Positions 1 through 12,909 of a DNA stretch of 64,000 nt are shown here, one piece after another (position 1 is the first letter of the stretch; every line of letters begins with the position of its first letter). This DNA comes from Agelaius tricolor. Lineage: Eukaryota > Chordata > Aves > Passeriformes > Icteridae. The translations under genes and the position numbers were made by a program. The notes under the pieces are model-generated. The model saw only the letters and a list, made by a program, of their open reading frames with translations, was not told the origin of the DNA and made no database searches. The DNA lies in assembly GCA_023055355.1 (NCBI GenBank), contig JALJCS010000024.1:6463501-6527500 (forward strand), written 5' to 3'.

Positions 1-2360
1 TGCAGCTGCCTGGATGTGATGCAGGGTTCAGCCTGCAGGCAGGCACAACTCCTACTGAAATTCCCTGGGCATGAGGCAGAGTTAGGCCCACAGTCTGCCA
101 GTGTACCAAGGGGAAAAAACACAGATTAAAAACTACTTGACCTGCAAAGGAATTCTGTGCAGTAAATCTAAGCACAAGTGTCTGCTGACAGAGACCATGA
201 GGGAAAAGGAGCATGAGCTACAGCAGGGAAGTACACACCGTTCCATTCAGAAAGAGACATTTTGAATTTGGGACCAGGCCATGGTATATCCAATACCCAA
301 GTGAGGTAGTCACTCCAGGGAAAGGAGTGCTAAAAATAGAGCTACAGATGCCAATACAGCATGGAGGCAGGGAGAGGAAGGGACAGGACAAGCAACTCAC
401 AGAACACAGCCACCTCCTCCAGCTGAGGTTGATCCCTTTTTGTCTACTCGAAGCAAGGGCACTGGGACTCAGTGAATGCTCGTGACATACTTGGGAGAAA
501 GAAAGGCAGGCTCCTGCAGATCTGGTGTGAATCCTGAGTGCAGAGCCAACCTTGCCTCAAAGAGCTGGAGCTGCACTGCTGACTTTCAGGCACATTTGCT
601 GCTTCTTCAAACCACAGCAGGTACCACTTCTGTATATTGGTCTGTGGGCTTCCACAGACCTGACTGGCTGGGATTCAGCCAAGGATTCCCATTGCATTAT
701 GTAAGACTCATTTCAGAGGCCAGCTTCTTAAAGTCCATTAGCTGCCTAAATACCTTTAAAAAAACCAAAAATCAAATTCCAGCTCACTTGTCCAGATGTA
801 GCTAAGCAAGCTTAAAAAACCCCTCTTTTTCAAAATACCTAATTCAACTTTTTTTTTCTCCTCCAATCAGGAGAGCAGCCACCATCAGGCCTCTCTTGCC
901 CTATATGCAGGGAATCAGCACCTAACTGTACTGAAAGTACCAGAAAGTCTGGCCCATCCATCTCTACTTTGTACAAGTCCAGCCCACTTTCTCTACCATG
1001 CTGGATGAGAACTAGCCAGGTCAATTAGCAGATGCTGAAAACAGAAACCACCTTCTAGACAGTCCATTAGAGGCTGACACACAATGGACTTATGTTTGAA
1101 GAGAGGGATGAACAAATTCAAGTGGAAAAAAATGCATGCACTTGGTTTCTCACCCATCTGCTCCCTGCTGGCTGCTTGGCTGGCCAGGAAGCACAGAGCT
1201 TTCTGGAGCCCAGACCCAGGACTCCACTCATGCTCCACAGTCCAAAGCTGACTTCAGCAGGAAAAAGGACATAATAATTGAGTCCAAACTGTATTTTAGT
1301 CCCATCTTTCATTGCAAAATAGCAGCTTTGTCCAAATCATGAGTATGTGTACATCTCTGATACCTGTAATGTAACTTCCTGAGCAGATTAATTTTCAAGC
1401 TTTGTCTGCTTAATACACTCCTCCTGTCCAAACCAGCAGTGTAGGTAGGAAGACACATTTGTTGGGAGTGCATCATCAGGTGAGCTGCTCTGTGCACTGA
1501 AAAGACAACAGTTCAGTGCATAAGTATCCACAGCAGCTACTGCAGCTGGTACTGCAGGACAGTCACAGGTCCAGACACTTGCTGACTGCCCAGAGATGGG
1601 GCAACAGTGAGGAAAGAACAGCATTTAAGTACAAAGCTTTAAACCTTCCAATTTCTTTAATTCCACAGATCTGTCAGACTCAGAAGCATGGGTTGCTTCA
1701 GCAAAAGCACAGGATTAAATCTCAGTTCTGCAGGTCCAGTTCTTTATAGACTTTGCTAAACAAGCTCTGCAAAAAATATTATTACAGAGATTTTTAACAC
1801 CTGGTAAGAGGGGCTTTAAGCTGACATTCAGCCTTGCACTGGCTGAGGCAATGCCAGTCACCTGCTCACTACAGCTGGAACCCTCAGAGAAGCAGTCATA
1901 GCTGGGGAGGGGGAGCAGATGCCCAAACCAGGGTGGCTTTCAGCTCACAAAAGTCAAATCACACTCCCAAGACATTACCTTGCTTAAGGAGTGCAAAGGT
2001 ATGTTTATTGCAATTCACTGGGATTGTAATAAACCACTTCACACCAACCAGAAGGTGTAAAAAAAGCTCTTTTCTTGACAAGAAAACCAGCAGAAAGACC
2101 TAGTACAGAGGTTCAATTCTGCTAGCAAGACAACGTGGTTCCCACCACTAACACAGCAGCCACATTATCTGAATGGTTTATGTACAATCTGGACAGTTCC
2201 TAGAAATGGTAGCAATTTTTATAGACCCATTATAACAATGAGATCTTTCCCAGGTCAGTTAGACCCATCCAGCACAGCACTTTCCAGGAAACAGCAGCCA
2301 AAACTGGATGCTTAAGAAAAACATTAAACTGACAGAGAAGTGAACTGTAACTGCTCTGTA

Positions 2361-2390
2361 CTGTAAATTAACACTGTAAATTAACACTGT
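2361..2390. repeat. Short tandem repeat, 13-bp unit, 2.3 copies
   Basis: Two exact copies of ctgtaaattaaca lie head to tail at 2361-2373 and 2374-2386, followed by a partial third copy (ctgt). Confidence 0.85.
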
Positions 2391-5300
2391 CACTCCAAGA
2401 AGCCATCCCACCCTCTCCCCGTGACACATCAGGGTGTGCCTGTGACAGTGAGCTGCCTCAGGAAGGTGACCTGGCCAAAGGAGGAAGCTTCTCCCCTCCT
2501 GCTGTGCTGGCAGGAAGCAGGACCCAGGAGCACCAGTGTGCAGCCAGAATTTAAGCTTCCACCAGGGTTAAATTCCTGGTGGAAGCACAGCAGTAAGACA
2601 CTGGGTGATCCTTCCCTGGAAGGACTGTACCTCCAGCACCAGTTCAGGGGTTTCCTCAGTTAGTGGTGGCACCACAGCCACTCAGCATGATGGATCAATG
2701 CAGTTACAGCTTTATGCTGCATAACACTGCTAACCACAATGGTAATTTGTGATTTTGAAAAGGCAGCCCATAATAAAAATAAACATTAAGCATTGTTTTG
2801 GTATGCTATTATTTCAATGACCTTTCAGTTCTGTTTCAAAACTTCCAAGTGTATCACCAACTGGCAATTACATGCTTTTCATTAACCCTACAGTTTACTA
2901 ACGTGAAGAGCCACAGAGAAGATTTCAGGACATCCATCTAGGCATTCTCTCAGCTTATATAAACTTCAAACACCAAGCAACTCTGGTGGGTGAAACTGAT
3001 GTACCAATGAATATAACTGTGCTCTTGAATGTGCAATTCCTCCATGAGAAAACCATCTATCAGGACTTAACTTCAGAGGCACCTGCTCTGTTTTCTGTAT
3101 CAGCTAATGTTGTACATATTAATGCTCCCATCAAAATATATATTGCTCATCAAAGCCTGTGTTTCTGTAGGAATACCCATTCATGTACACAATGATGCAA
3201 TATAGAAACTTTGTTCTGGAAAGATTTTAGCTTTAAGGACTGCACAAAAATTGCATCAGTATTACCTTCTGTGCACAAGGGAACACTTTCAGTCTCCCCC
3301 AGTCAGCACTCTACACAACACATACATTAAGCTCCTTTGGGAAGAAAGGTAGGTTTGGGGCTTTTTCCATCTTTAAGGTTTTGCAAATCACTGTGTCTCA
3401 TGTATTCCCCATTCTCTTCTTGCACATCTCAAAGTTCAGGGTTGTCTCACTCAGTTGATCCAGGCCAGCTCCACAGCAGTCTCAGCTTGAACAGCAATGC
3501 CTGGTTTTTACCTCCATCTGGCTCAGCTCACCTGCTTTTGTCAAATCTAAGCCTGAGGACCTGGGACCTAGATCAAGCCATACCAGGGTCACATAGCACT
3601 TCTTCAGCTCATATGGTGCCAGTCTGGGGAAGGCAGCAGGTGGCTGATTTTGAGGTACGCTTATTCATTTCCTCTCTAATTCTTAAAAGCTGTTCTTTAA
3701 AATCATCAACTTTAATGAGCTGTTTCCAAAGACTTTGCCAGGGGAAGGGCAAGCCCTTGAACCCCTCCTGCAGCAGAGCTCCTCATGGCCAGGCAGGAGT
3801 GAATGGCACCAAGGAAGTCCTGATGGGTTGATCCCAGTATCCTCTGTCAGGGCTCCATGTGCTTTAACTGGAGGTGTCTCTTTCCTGCACTGCCCTGCAC
3901 AAGCTGGGGAGAAGACCACAGTGAACAGCCAAGAACCTGCCAAGGGCAGGTTCTCCCTGCCTTCACAGAGCAGTGTGGAGATCTCAGCACAGTCTACAGG
4001 GCATACACCTTGGCTTTTAGCTTCTAGTGTAGAACTAGTAAACATTGATGCAAATAAATGAGATTATGCTGTGTCTTCTAAAGAAGCTTAAGTCTCTTAT
4101 GAATTCTTAGGTGTTTTTTTACTCTATGAAAGCTGAATTCCTCTACACAGCTGTCAGGTCGATTTAAAAATTTCCTTGCAAAAAGTCACAATTATTAATT
4201 TACTTATTACTTATATTGCTCTGTGAAAGCCTACAGACCTAATGGTCTGGCTGGAAACAACAAAAAATACCTACATGAATATACATGTTTGTCATTAGGA
4301 GCTAGTTACATCCAAGTGCCACTCTGACTAACCTGTCTGTAAGATATTATTATAATATCTTCTGGGACCTCAGCTGTCCCTAGGATAGAAGATTTCTTGC
4401 CTTCCTGCTCTTTATTTAGGGGTTTTCCTGTTTCATGGCTCCAAGATGCACACCTTGAATGCACAGGACCAAAATGAGACTGCCATTAGAGGGACGAGTC
4501 CTTACAGAGTTTCCCTGTAACAAACCCACACTAAAGTTCTGAGCAGGGCATTCTAGGGAAACATAAAGCAGAGAAAAAGGAATTTCATGTATGAATCACT
4601 GAGAAACATTTTACCATAAATGTAATCTGAATTCTATCATATAATGAAATTTTTTCTTGCAATTACATTTCTGCTTTCGTCTTCCTCTGAGCACCCCCTC
4701 AAGAGCACACAGAAAAGAGACCCAGCAGTACCAAACACAAAATAAAGTGGTAGTGCCAAATGGCCAAGCCAGCACACACAGAGGTCAGCCACTGCCATTC
4801 CCACCAACATTGAAACCAGAGATAAGACCTCTGATGTGCAACAGCAGTGCAGAACCCAAAACAGCAGCATGTACATGAATGGCTGCCATGGCTTTCCAGT
4901 CACCAGCATCTCTGGCCATGCTGAAGCAGGACAGGAGAGTTGTGTACATGAGGAAGCCATTTCCCTGCCCTCCAGCACGAAGGGCAGCCTCAGACACCAC
5001 GTGAGGTACTGGGCAGGGAGGAGGACATCCTCTCCTCCTCCTTGACAGGCTGCTGTGAGATAATCCAGTGTGCCTTGCCAGAGCAGCATCATGGCAGTGC
5101 TGAGTCAAGGCACTGGTTCTGGAAAGGAGACACCTCCAAAATCAACATCCAGGGCTTCCCAGCTGGCAGGGCAGGGCTGCACTGGAGGGGGAAGGCAGGC
5201 TCTGCTGCAGGGAGACACCACGGCTGTGAATCTTCCATTAAAGCGTGCAAGACACTTCATAGATCTTAATGTAATTTTAGTTAAACACAGTGAAAAACAC

Positions 5301-5789
5301 TATGATCGGTATTATCTGCTCATACACCCACAGTGCTGGAGGAGGGGGTTGTTAAAAAGAAGAAAATAGAAATTGCAGGAGTCCTTCACACCAATACACC
5401 AGGCAGCTAGAACTGTACACACCTCATCTGCTTTTGTGAGCACCCATTTGCACATACAAGGATCTTGCACTAATTTGCAGGTTCTCACCAGGAAGAATAA
5501 AAATCTGGCTTCAAGTATAGTTTAGCTGCAGGAGGCACAGCAAGCAGCAGCAGTTAGAAACATTAGTTGTATAATCACAAGACATACTGTGCAGTTTACC
5601 TATTTTGACCTTGAGATGGCAAAGAAAGAAAAGGTAGCGAGGCAAGTACTATATGGTCCATCTACTACTAAGATACAACACAGAACTGAAAGTGAGATCA
5701 GTGATTGAACAATTAATAGATTCTCCTTCTGGCCCTGCATCTGCTGCAAATGCTGCTGTGCCTCATTTACTGTGCTGCTTAAACACGTT

Positions 5790-5925
5790 AAGGCAAAGCA
5801 AAAGGAAGAAGAGGAAAATAACTGAAGGAAAAAAAAAAAGAATATGCAGATGAAAGTAAATTCTTAATGATGAAGAAGGAGGAGAGGAAGAAACTGAACA
5901 GAATGAGAAAGAATCATAGTTGGGG
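5790..5925. repeat. Purine-rich low-complexity tract
   Basis: The plus strand is mostly A and G for about 135 bp, including an 11-base A run near 5829 and GAAGAAGGAGGAGAGGAAG-type sequence near 5871. One frame gives a short acidic peptide (DEEGGEEETEQNEKES, then stop), but the composition alone explains it. Confidence 0.6.
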
Positions 5926-6479
5926 GCAATTTTTTTTCTTTTAAGAAGTGTGACCAAAGGACACAATTTTACATGCAGTTATTTCCCTGAAGACTCTGTC
6001 AGCAGAACTTCTGCCCTGACGATGTCACTGCCTTAGCCAGTGCACTGCATTCTACTGCCCAGGCCTGTGTTTGTGAGCTTGAGCCTTCTCCAGTTCCTCT
6101 CATCACTAGGATGACCACGTGGCTATTAGGCACAGCTATCGTTTACTCATATTGCAATTAAACTACAGGAAAGCATGTAAGCATGCAAGGGAAGTGATGG
6201 TCTAGCTCCTACACAACTGCAACCACAGAACAATACACAAAAAAACCCCACAAGTTCAATCTTGTTGTGCCATCAACCACGTTTCAGGTATTTAGGAGCA
6301 AACAGGTTTAAATCATATCCACATACACCCCCTCGCTTTTACTGGATGCATGAAACTCGAATGACCACAAGCAACACACAAAAAAGGAACAAAAACCACC
6401 CGAACGGGCGTTTATCCTGCTGCCTGAATGGTGAGTGAAAGGCAGAGGCCCCGCAGTGAGGGTGCCACAGCGGGAGCGA

Positions 6480-7570
6480 GAGGCAGAGCGAGCACGATTG
6501 TGGTGTCCCTCTGTGTCCCCTCGGACAGGCAGAGCCAGCACGGCCGCGGTGTCTCGCGGTGCCCCTCGGACAGGCAGAGCCAGCACGGCCGCGGTGTCTC
6601 TCTCTGTGTCCCCTCGGACAGGCAGAGCCAGCACGGCCACGGTGTCCCTCTGTGTCCCTCGGACAGGCAGAGCCAGCACGGCCGCGGTGTCTCCCGGTGC
6701 CCCTCGGACAGGCAGAGCCAGCACGGCCGCGGTGTCTCCCGGTGCCCCTCGGACAGGCAGAGCCAGCACGGCCGCGGTGTCTCCCCGTGTCCCCTCAGAC
6801 AGGCAGAGCCAGCACGGCCGCGGTGTCCCTCTGTGTCCCTCGGACAGGCAGAGCCAGCACGGCCGCGGTGTCTCCCCGTGTCCCCTCAGACAGGCAGAGC
6901 CAGCACGGCCGCGGTGTCTCCCGGTGCCCCTCGGACAGGCAGAGCCAGCACGGCCGCGGTGTCTCTCTGTGTCCCCTCGGACAGGCAGAGCCAGCACGGC
7001 CGCGGTGTCTCCCGGTGCCCCTCGGACAGGCAGAGCCAGCACGGCCGCGGTGTCTCTCTGTGTCCCCTCAGACAGGCAGAGCCAGCACGGCCGCGGTGTC
7101 TCCCGGTGCCCCTCGGACAGGCAGAGCCAGCACGGCCGCGGTGTCCCTCTGTGTCCCCTCAGACAGGCAGAGCCAGCACGGCCGCGGTGTCTCCCCGTGT
7201 CCCCTCAGACAGGCAGAGCCAGCACGGCCGCGGTGTCTCCCGGTGCCCCTCGGACAGGCAGAGCCAGCACGGCCGCGGTGTCTCTCTGTGTCCCCTCGGA
7301 CAGGCAGAGCCAGCACGGCCGCGGTGTCTCCCGGTGCCCCTCGGACAGGCAGAGCCAGCACGGCCGCGGTGTCTCTCTGTGTCCCCTCAGACAGGCAGAG
7401 CCAGCACGGCCGCGGTGTCTCCCGGTGCCCCTCGGACAGGCAGAGCCAGCACGGCCGCGGTGTCCCTCTGTGTCCCCTCAGACAGGCAGAGCCAGCACGG
7501 CCGCGGTGTCTCCCCGTGTCCCCTCAGACAGGCAGAGCCAGCACGGCCGCGGTGTCTCTCTGTGTCTCTC
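6480..7570. repeat. GC-rich minisatellite (VNTR), 45-48 bp unit, 23-24 copies
   Basis: A conserved core caggcagagccagcacgg followed by ccgcggtg recurs 23 times, with a degenerate extra copy at the left end (near 6480). Cores are joined by four main linker variants, so the unit length varies from 45 to 48 bp. Each unit contains CCGCGG and several other CpGs. The unit has no stop codon in some frames, so three plus-strand frames stay open for about 380-406 codons and minus frames for up to 244. These are repeat artefacts and not genes. The array lies in MXD4 intron 3. Confidence 0.95.
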
Positions 7571-7830
7571 GGAGCGATGCTCCCGGAGCCCTCCCGCAGC
7601 CCAGGGCCCAGCTGCACACACACCCTGGCACAGTACAACACCCTCTGAATGAACGCTCCTCCGGAACGGGGCAAAGCAGAGCTCCGCACCACGCACTGCT
7701 CTAAGCTCTCTCCTGGCTAAGCCCGGCTTTTCCCGGAGCTGCATTGGCCGGAGCAGGCTCGGCTCAGGCAGTGCCCGCTCCTGCCCCAGCTCACACTCAG
7801 CTCTCCGGACAGGACACGCACCAGGCAAGG
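7571..7830. other. GC-rich flank of the minisatellite
   Basis: Non-repetitive GC-rich sequence adjoins the right end of the array and includes a cattggcc (inverted CCAAT) near 7743. With the array it forms a CpG-rich patch of about 1.4 kb in an AT-rich intron. No exon was recognised. Confidence 0.5.
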
Positions 7831-8305
7831 AAACGGACGGAAGGGAAAAACTGATCTCTAGGTACTGACATGCAAGATGAAAATTAACGGCACTTTAGGC
7901 ATACTTTAAAAGAAACATAAAATAACCCTGTGTGACACATTGTTCCCGAAAATCATTCACCTTAATCACAAAAATACTTTGTACTTACAGCATTTAACAC
8001 CTCTAGCAAACAGTTGCTGCAATCAGATTCTTTGTTAGTAACAATTCGGTTAACCAGTTACAGCATTAATCAGTCCAAAGCTAACTATTAGGGATGTTTC
8101 AAAAGGAGCATACCAGACAACAGGGGGGAAAAAAAAAGCCAAATAATACTACAGTTATTAGATTTTAGTTGATAAAAAAACCAAAACCAACTTAATAAAT
8201 TATTCACTGCTGAATCAAAATAATTTCAACAAAATGTTCTTCAATAAACACAGTAATTCAAATGTCAGCCATACATATTTTAATTATCTTTTTTTCAAGA
8301 CTTAC

Positions 8306-8335
8306 CTATGTTTTTCTAGTTCGTTGTGTGATGAC
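8306..8335 (-). CDS. MXD4: MXD4 coding exon 3 (30-nt microexon, basic region)
   Basis: The exon is exactly 30 nt between the acceptor ttaatag| and the strong donor catag|gtaagt. It completes Arg from exon 2 and then reads SSHNELEKH, leaving two bases of the next Arg codon. In bHLH-zipper proteins of this class the His, Glu and Arg of HNELEKHRR contact CACGTG, so this microexon carries most of the DNA-reading residues. Phase is consistent on both sides. It is far too short to be found by ORF length; splice sites plus homology support it. Confidence 0.95.
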   Translation of the reverse strand, partial: VITQRTRKT

Positions 8336-11300
8336 CTATTAAAAAGAGAAAAGAAATATTAGAGAAAGGATAAATAAACCAAGATTTATAATATTTTAAA
8401 GACAATACCTGCATAAATTGCAAAAGAGTTCTCTAAAATACGTATTTAACATGGATTATGAAACAGCTTTTCTTTTAAATTAGTTCACTTTTAGATTCTT
8501 CAGGGTATCAACTTAATTTCCATGAGTAAACTGTAGGTTTGGGGGGAATTATAATATATTTGCATTTATTAGTGTTCTATACATTCAGAGACAGAAATGA
8601 ACATTAAAAACTGAGCAGGTTAGTAATAAAAACAGCCCACGAGATTTTTATCAGCGAAGAAAAATTATGAGGGGGTAGAAAGTGTTCGAAGATCTAAATG
8701 GTAACAGGCAAGACCAAAAAGCACCCAAAAAGCCAGCTTTCAAGCCCATGGAAAAGCAGAAAGAAAAATCAGCAGCTAATCACTGCTGTTGTTGTTGACA
8801 TCTTAATGGCAACAAAAGAGGAATCCTCTTAATTCTTCTCAGTCTACAAAGAGAAAATAAAACCCAAAAAAATCATAGTCCCTGTACTGACCACAGCAGC
8901 ATGTTATCCTTTTCCAATCTACTTGGATTAAAGATTTTTTTTATTTCTTCAACTGATGCCACGGTTTCTTTGCCATTAGGAGGCAGCCCTAAATTCTTGG
9001 GGGATTTTTTTTTAAACTGATTCAGCTAAAAATATTCATTTTATTTATTTACACAGCTCAGATTAAAAACATTCCTAAAATGAAGTTACTGTCGCCGCCT
9101 CAGAACCAGCAATTTTCCGTACTTTCAGTTTTGTCCCACTGAAAACATGCCCAGCACGTCAGGATCAAAAGATGCAGAGGCGGTGGCAGCTTTTAGGGCT
9201 GGCAGATTATGTCAGAGCAGCTCTGCTGGAGCCTGCTGCAACCCCAGCCTGCAGCTGGGCACGGGTGCAGAGTGAGGTGCCTTTGGGCAGGGCAAGTGCA
9301 CCAAGGTCCCTCCGGGGAGCAGAGCCATCCCAGGGGGACGAGGGAGCCCTCCTGCACAATTCTGCCTGGTGCCCAGCTGTCCTGCTCTCCCTGCACACAC
9401 TGAGCTGCTTGATGCTGTGCCTGGGCGTGACTGATGGCAGAAAATCACTCCAGGCATACAGAGGGAAATAGAAAGCAAAGCTCACACAAGAAACATCCAG
9501 TGAGCAAACCCACGAGCAGCTGATCTCAGGCCAGTGCAGCTCCTGATCCTGCAAGGAACCAAGCGAACTGCTCCTCTGCAGGTAAAACTGAAATGCATAC
9601 AAGGTTCAGCACTGATGCTAATCCTCTCTCACCAGAAGGCATCCCACTGTTGGTACCAGGACATCAATTATGTCAACCATTACCTGACATCTTTTTCTCA
9701 AAAGCCTATGAATTCCTTGTGTATTTTTGTTGCATCAAGTGAGCCATGATCAAGTAATGTGTGTATTTCTACAATGCCATTTAAGTGCTCCTAACCAATG
9801 CAGCAACACTACAAATGTTAAACACATTTTCTGTTCTACATTAATAGGGCAAGGTGGGCTTGGTCATTTGGCTATCTTAAGATGATTTTTTTTTTATATT
9901 CTACTCCTACTCTCTACACAGAGATCAGACTTTCTCCACAATCATTTCTCCACACCAACGTTCACAAAAATTGACAAAGACCATGCTAAATCCACCAGTG
10001 TTTATGAAAACACATGCAGAACAGAAGTTCAGTAGGGAACCATTGTCCCCAAACACCCTCAACAGGCCCATCAAAGACACTGTTTGTAGGGAACTTTGGA
10101 ACCAGAGTAGAAATACAGGCTGGCCTGGATTCATCCCTATGACATGAACTCCTTGACATTTCTGGCAATTAGACACAAAGGTGAACACAATCACTCCAAC
10201 CAGCCCGTTCTGAGCTGCCAGCTCCCAGCAGCTGTGGTGAGCACACACAGGGACTGCATGGGAACCACGGGCCAAGGAATTCTGCCTGCATGGAGTTCTT
10301 TGCTGGGCTGAGAGAAGATGCTGTGAGCAGCTGGCAGTCCTGCACACAGCACACCTACAGGGCACCTGTGGCACATGGAGGGGACCCTGGCATTCTCCTG
10401 AGGTACATCCTGCCAGGGCAGCTCTGGAGCACAGCCGTGGGTGTGCCAGCTGCCAAAGCCAGCAGCAGTGACCATGAGCCTCTTGGCAGAGCTCTTGGGG
10501 ACACAAAAGCCCCAGCAACGCCTGCAGTGTGCAAACGTGGGCACCAGCCACACATTTTGGGAGGTGTCAGGAGCCAACTAATGCACCAACTATCAGACCC
10601 CAGGCAGGAACCAAACCCAAGAGTCATTTTACCCGAGAATTGCTCCATCTACAGAGAAAGTTGAATACCCTATTACAAAGCATGACAGGGTTGGGTTTGT
10701 TTTCAGAAGACATGAACCCCTCTTGAAATACTGGGTTTTATTTCCTTCACTGTCTGCAGCACAGTATATTGCAAGAATATCCATCTCCTGCTGTTTATGC
10801 AACCTAAAGTGAGGGGAAAAAACGTAAGAACTGGTCTCCACACAACCCAGCACCCTGTTTCAAAATGGAGTCTTTTACTACTTTAGTAAAGATAAGATGT
10901 AGGTCACAACTAATAAGATATATGTATATATGTATTTATAAGAGAGAGACAGAAATATGACTGTGCTTTGCAGGCAAATGGTCTGTGGAGCCTCTCAAAA
11001 ATGGCTTCAAGAGAAGGAAGACTTCTGGTGTTTAACTTAGGTTCACTCCACTGAGTTTGTATCTCCACAAAAAGCTTGAGGAAGTTGGGGGTAGCAGTGA
11101 GGAAAACAAAAGGTTCAGACAAAAATAAAGGGAAAAAGCCAACAACAAAAAACTCTGCAAAATCATAGATTTTGGGATAATGAATGCTGGTGCTTAGACT
11201 ACACTGTTGATCTGAGACAGCTCTAATATCCCTTTAGCAAATGCCAAGCAGTTCACAGACTATAAATTTTATTTGTGAAGACATTATCAAAAGAAGATTT

Positions 11301-11650
11301 GAAAGAACAAGGAGGAACCAAGCAAATGCAGCCATTGGTCTGCAAGATGCTGTGCTACTTCTCACAGACGTCCCCAGAGCCATCCCCGTCTATCACCTTC
11401 CTTTCCTCAATTCTAGGTATTGGATTTCAGCTTTTGGTTGATTCAACATTCAGCAGACACACCTAAGAAATTTGGACAGGTGCTAACTGAGATTGCAAGA
11501 CTAACACAGAAAAGGCAAGAGCCCCTCCACCTCCACTGCTGCCAGTTTATGGGTGAGCCAGCAGGATCTGGTCACATGCAGGCTAGGCTGAGATTTCACT
11601 GTATGCAGGATGCACAGCCTGTTTCAGTATTCAGACAGCTTCCCTACTCC

Positions 11651-11718
11651 TCCATCCATTCATCCATCCATCCATCCATCCATCCATCCATCCATCCATC
11701 CATCCATCCATCCATCCA
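11651..11718. repeat. Microsatellite (TCCA)17
   Basis: Seventeen tetranucleotide units span 68 bp. The third unit is TTCA; all others are TCCA. It is located in MXD4 intron 2. A run of this length is likely to be length-polymorphic. Confidence 0.95.
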
Positions 11719-12893
11719 CTCCACCAGAAGGGCATCTGCTCAGCAGGAAGGCAGCAGCTCCTGACAAAAGCAGGGATGTATGGCAATGCTGTTTACTGCC
11801 CTGTGTTAATGGCAGCAGGTCTAGACCGTGACTCACCAATACACTTCCAGTTGCCAAAGCACTTTAAAGCACTGTAGGGAGCAAAGTCAGGTACTTAACC
11901 AAGTGCTTGAAACAGTGGCAGCACCTTACCAGTGCCAGGGTTTTCTGGTGCAGGCAGGACTGCCAGGGGGTGATACAGCCCATGTGCAGGATACAACTCC
12001 ACCTCAAGTCATGCAGCCACATGAACTACACTGCAAGCACTTCACCTTTTGTCCAGGACAAAAAAGTAAGAACAAACAGAACAGGAAGCTTTACAAGGTG
12101 CTACACCTTAAGTGTCTGCAACCAGTTCCCACTCCCAAAAGTGCAGGTGTGTAAAAGCACAAAGCTTACACCTGCAGCCTTGTGTGAATGTGACTGCTGT
12201 GCAGCTTTTCATTGAAAGGATCCAGATTCATTCTAGGAAATTCCCTGTCCACATACCTAACCTGCTGTGGAATGCACCTGAAAATACTACAGTTCACTCC
12301 ACAAAGCACAGATAAACCTGAACATGAACACATATTCTGCCTATTATTCATAGCTTCTGGGTTGTTGGTTTTTTCCCATTTGTTTCAAACTGGATACATT
12401 GCTTACAGCCTGTCAAAGAAACAGCCTGTACCAAATTAATCCACTAAAAATTAATTTTGCATTCTCCTCATAGCAAAATTTAACCGGTTTTGCAGATTCA
12501 GCTGGGATCTGGGAACCAGGCACACTGGCACAGCCTTGATGCAGAGTTCTGGCTCTGGGATCATATTCAAGTTGGTGCTGCCACATGTTTGCAGTGGCCA
12601 GGTCTGAATGTGCTTCTAATACGGTGGCAATTTGTTTTCCTCAACTGCACAAGCAGTGCAGCTTCCAAACATTGCAGACCTACTGCAGTTCCTCAGGGGG
12701 GACAGGTCCATTGGTGAAGTCTGTTATATTGGGACTAAAATGCATTATTTTGAAACCAAATGTGGCAATATCAATTGCTGTCCTAGCTTCAGGAAGGCAA
12801 ACTGAGAAAGATCTATTGAATTCAGAAATCCAGGTGAAAATTCAGCTGTGTCTGCACAGTCTGCTTTGCAGTGTTTTATTCCTGGCCTCTCAC

Positions 12894-12909
12894 AAAAAAA
12901 AAAAAAAAA
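12894..12909. repeat. Poly-A tract
   Basis: An uninterrupted run of A of about 16 bases in intron 2. No retrocopy or LINE sequence was recognised in front of it. Confidence 0.8.

Larger units (their letters stand above)
1..8305 (-). other. MXD4: MXD4 intron 3 (partial, at least 8305 bp)
   Basis: The intron starts at the gtaagt donor after exon 3 and continues past the left edge. I read both strands for the next expected exon (RAKLRLYLEQLKQLVPLG-like sequence) and did not find it. The intron holds the GC-rich minisatellite island (6430-7830), a 13-bp tandem repeat (2361-2386) and a purine tract (about 5790-5925). The stretches 1-5790 and 7830-8305 contain nothing else I can name. Confidence 0.75.

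Noticed and set aside
300..312. tgaggtagt resembling the let-7 seed
   Set aside because: Only nine bases match, with no hairpin precursor around it.
5870..5920. Acidic peptide DEEGGEEETEQNEKES ending in a stop, as a retrocopy C-terminus
   Set aside because: It is explained by the purine tract. No upstream similarity to a known acidic-tailed protein was seen.
6428..7704. Three long plus-strand open frames (381-406 codons) and minus-strand frames up to 244 codons
   Set aside because: All are translations of the same minisatellite unit in different frames. The unit has no stop codon, and the resulting peptides are simple repeats with no initiation or splice evidence.
1..8300. Possible MXD4 exon 4 (helix-loop-helix)
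   Set aside because: I read for the reverse complement of RAKLRLYLEQLKQLVPLG-like and RHTTLSLL-like coding sequence and found no match, so exon 4 is assumed to lie left of the window.
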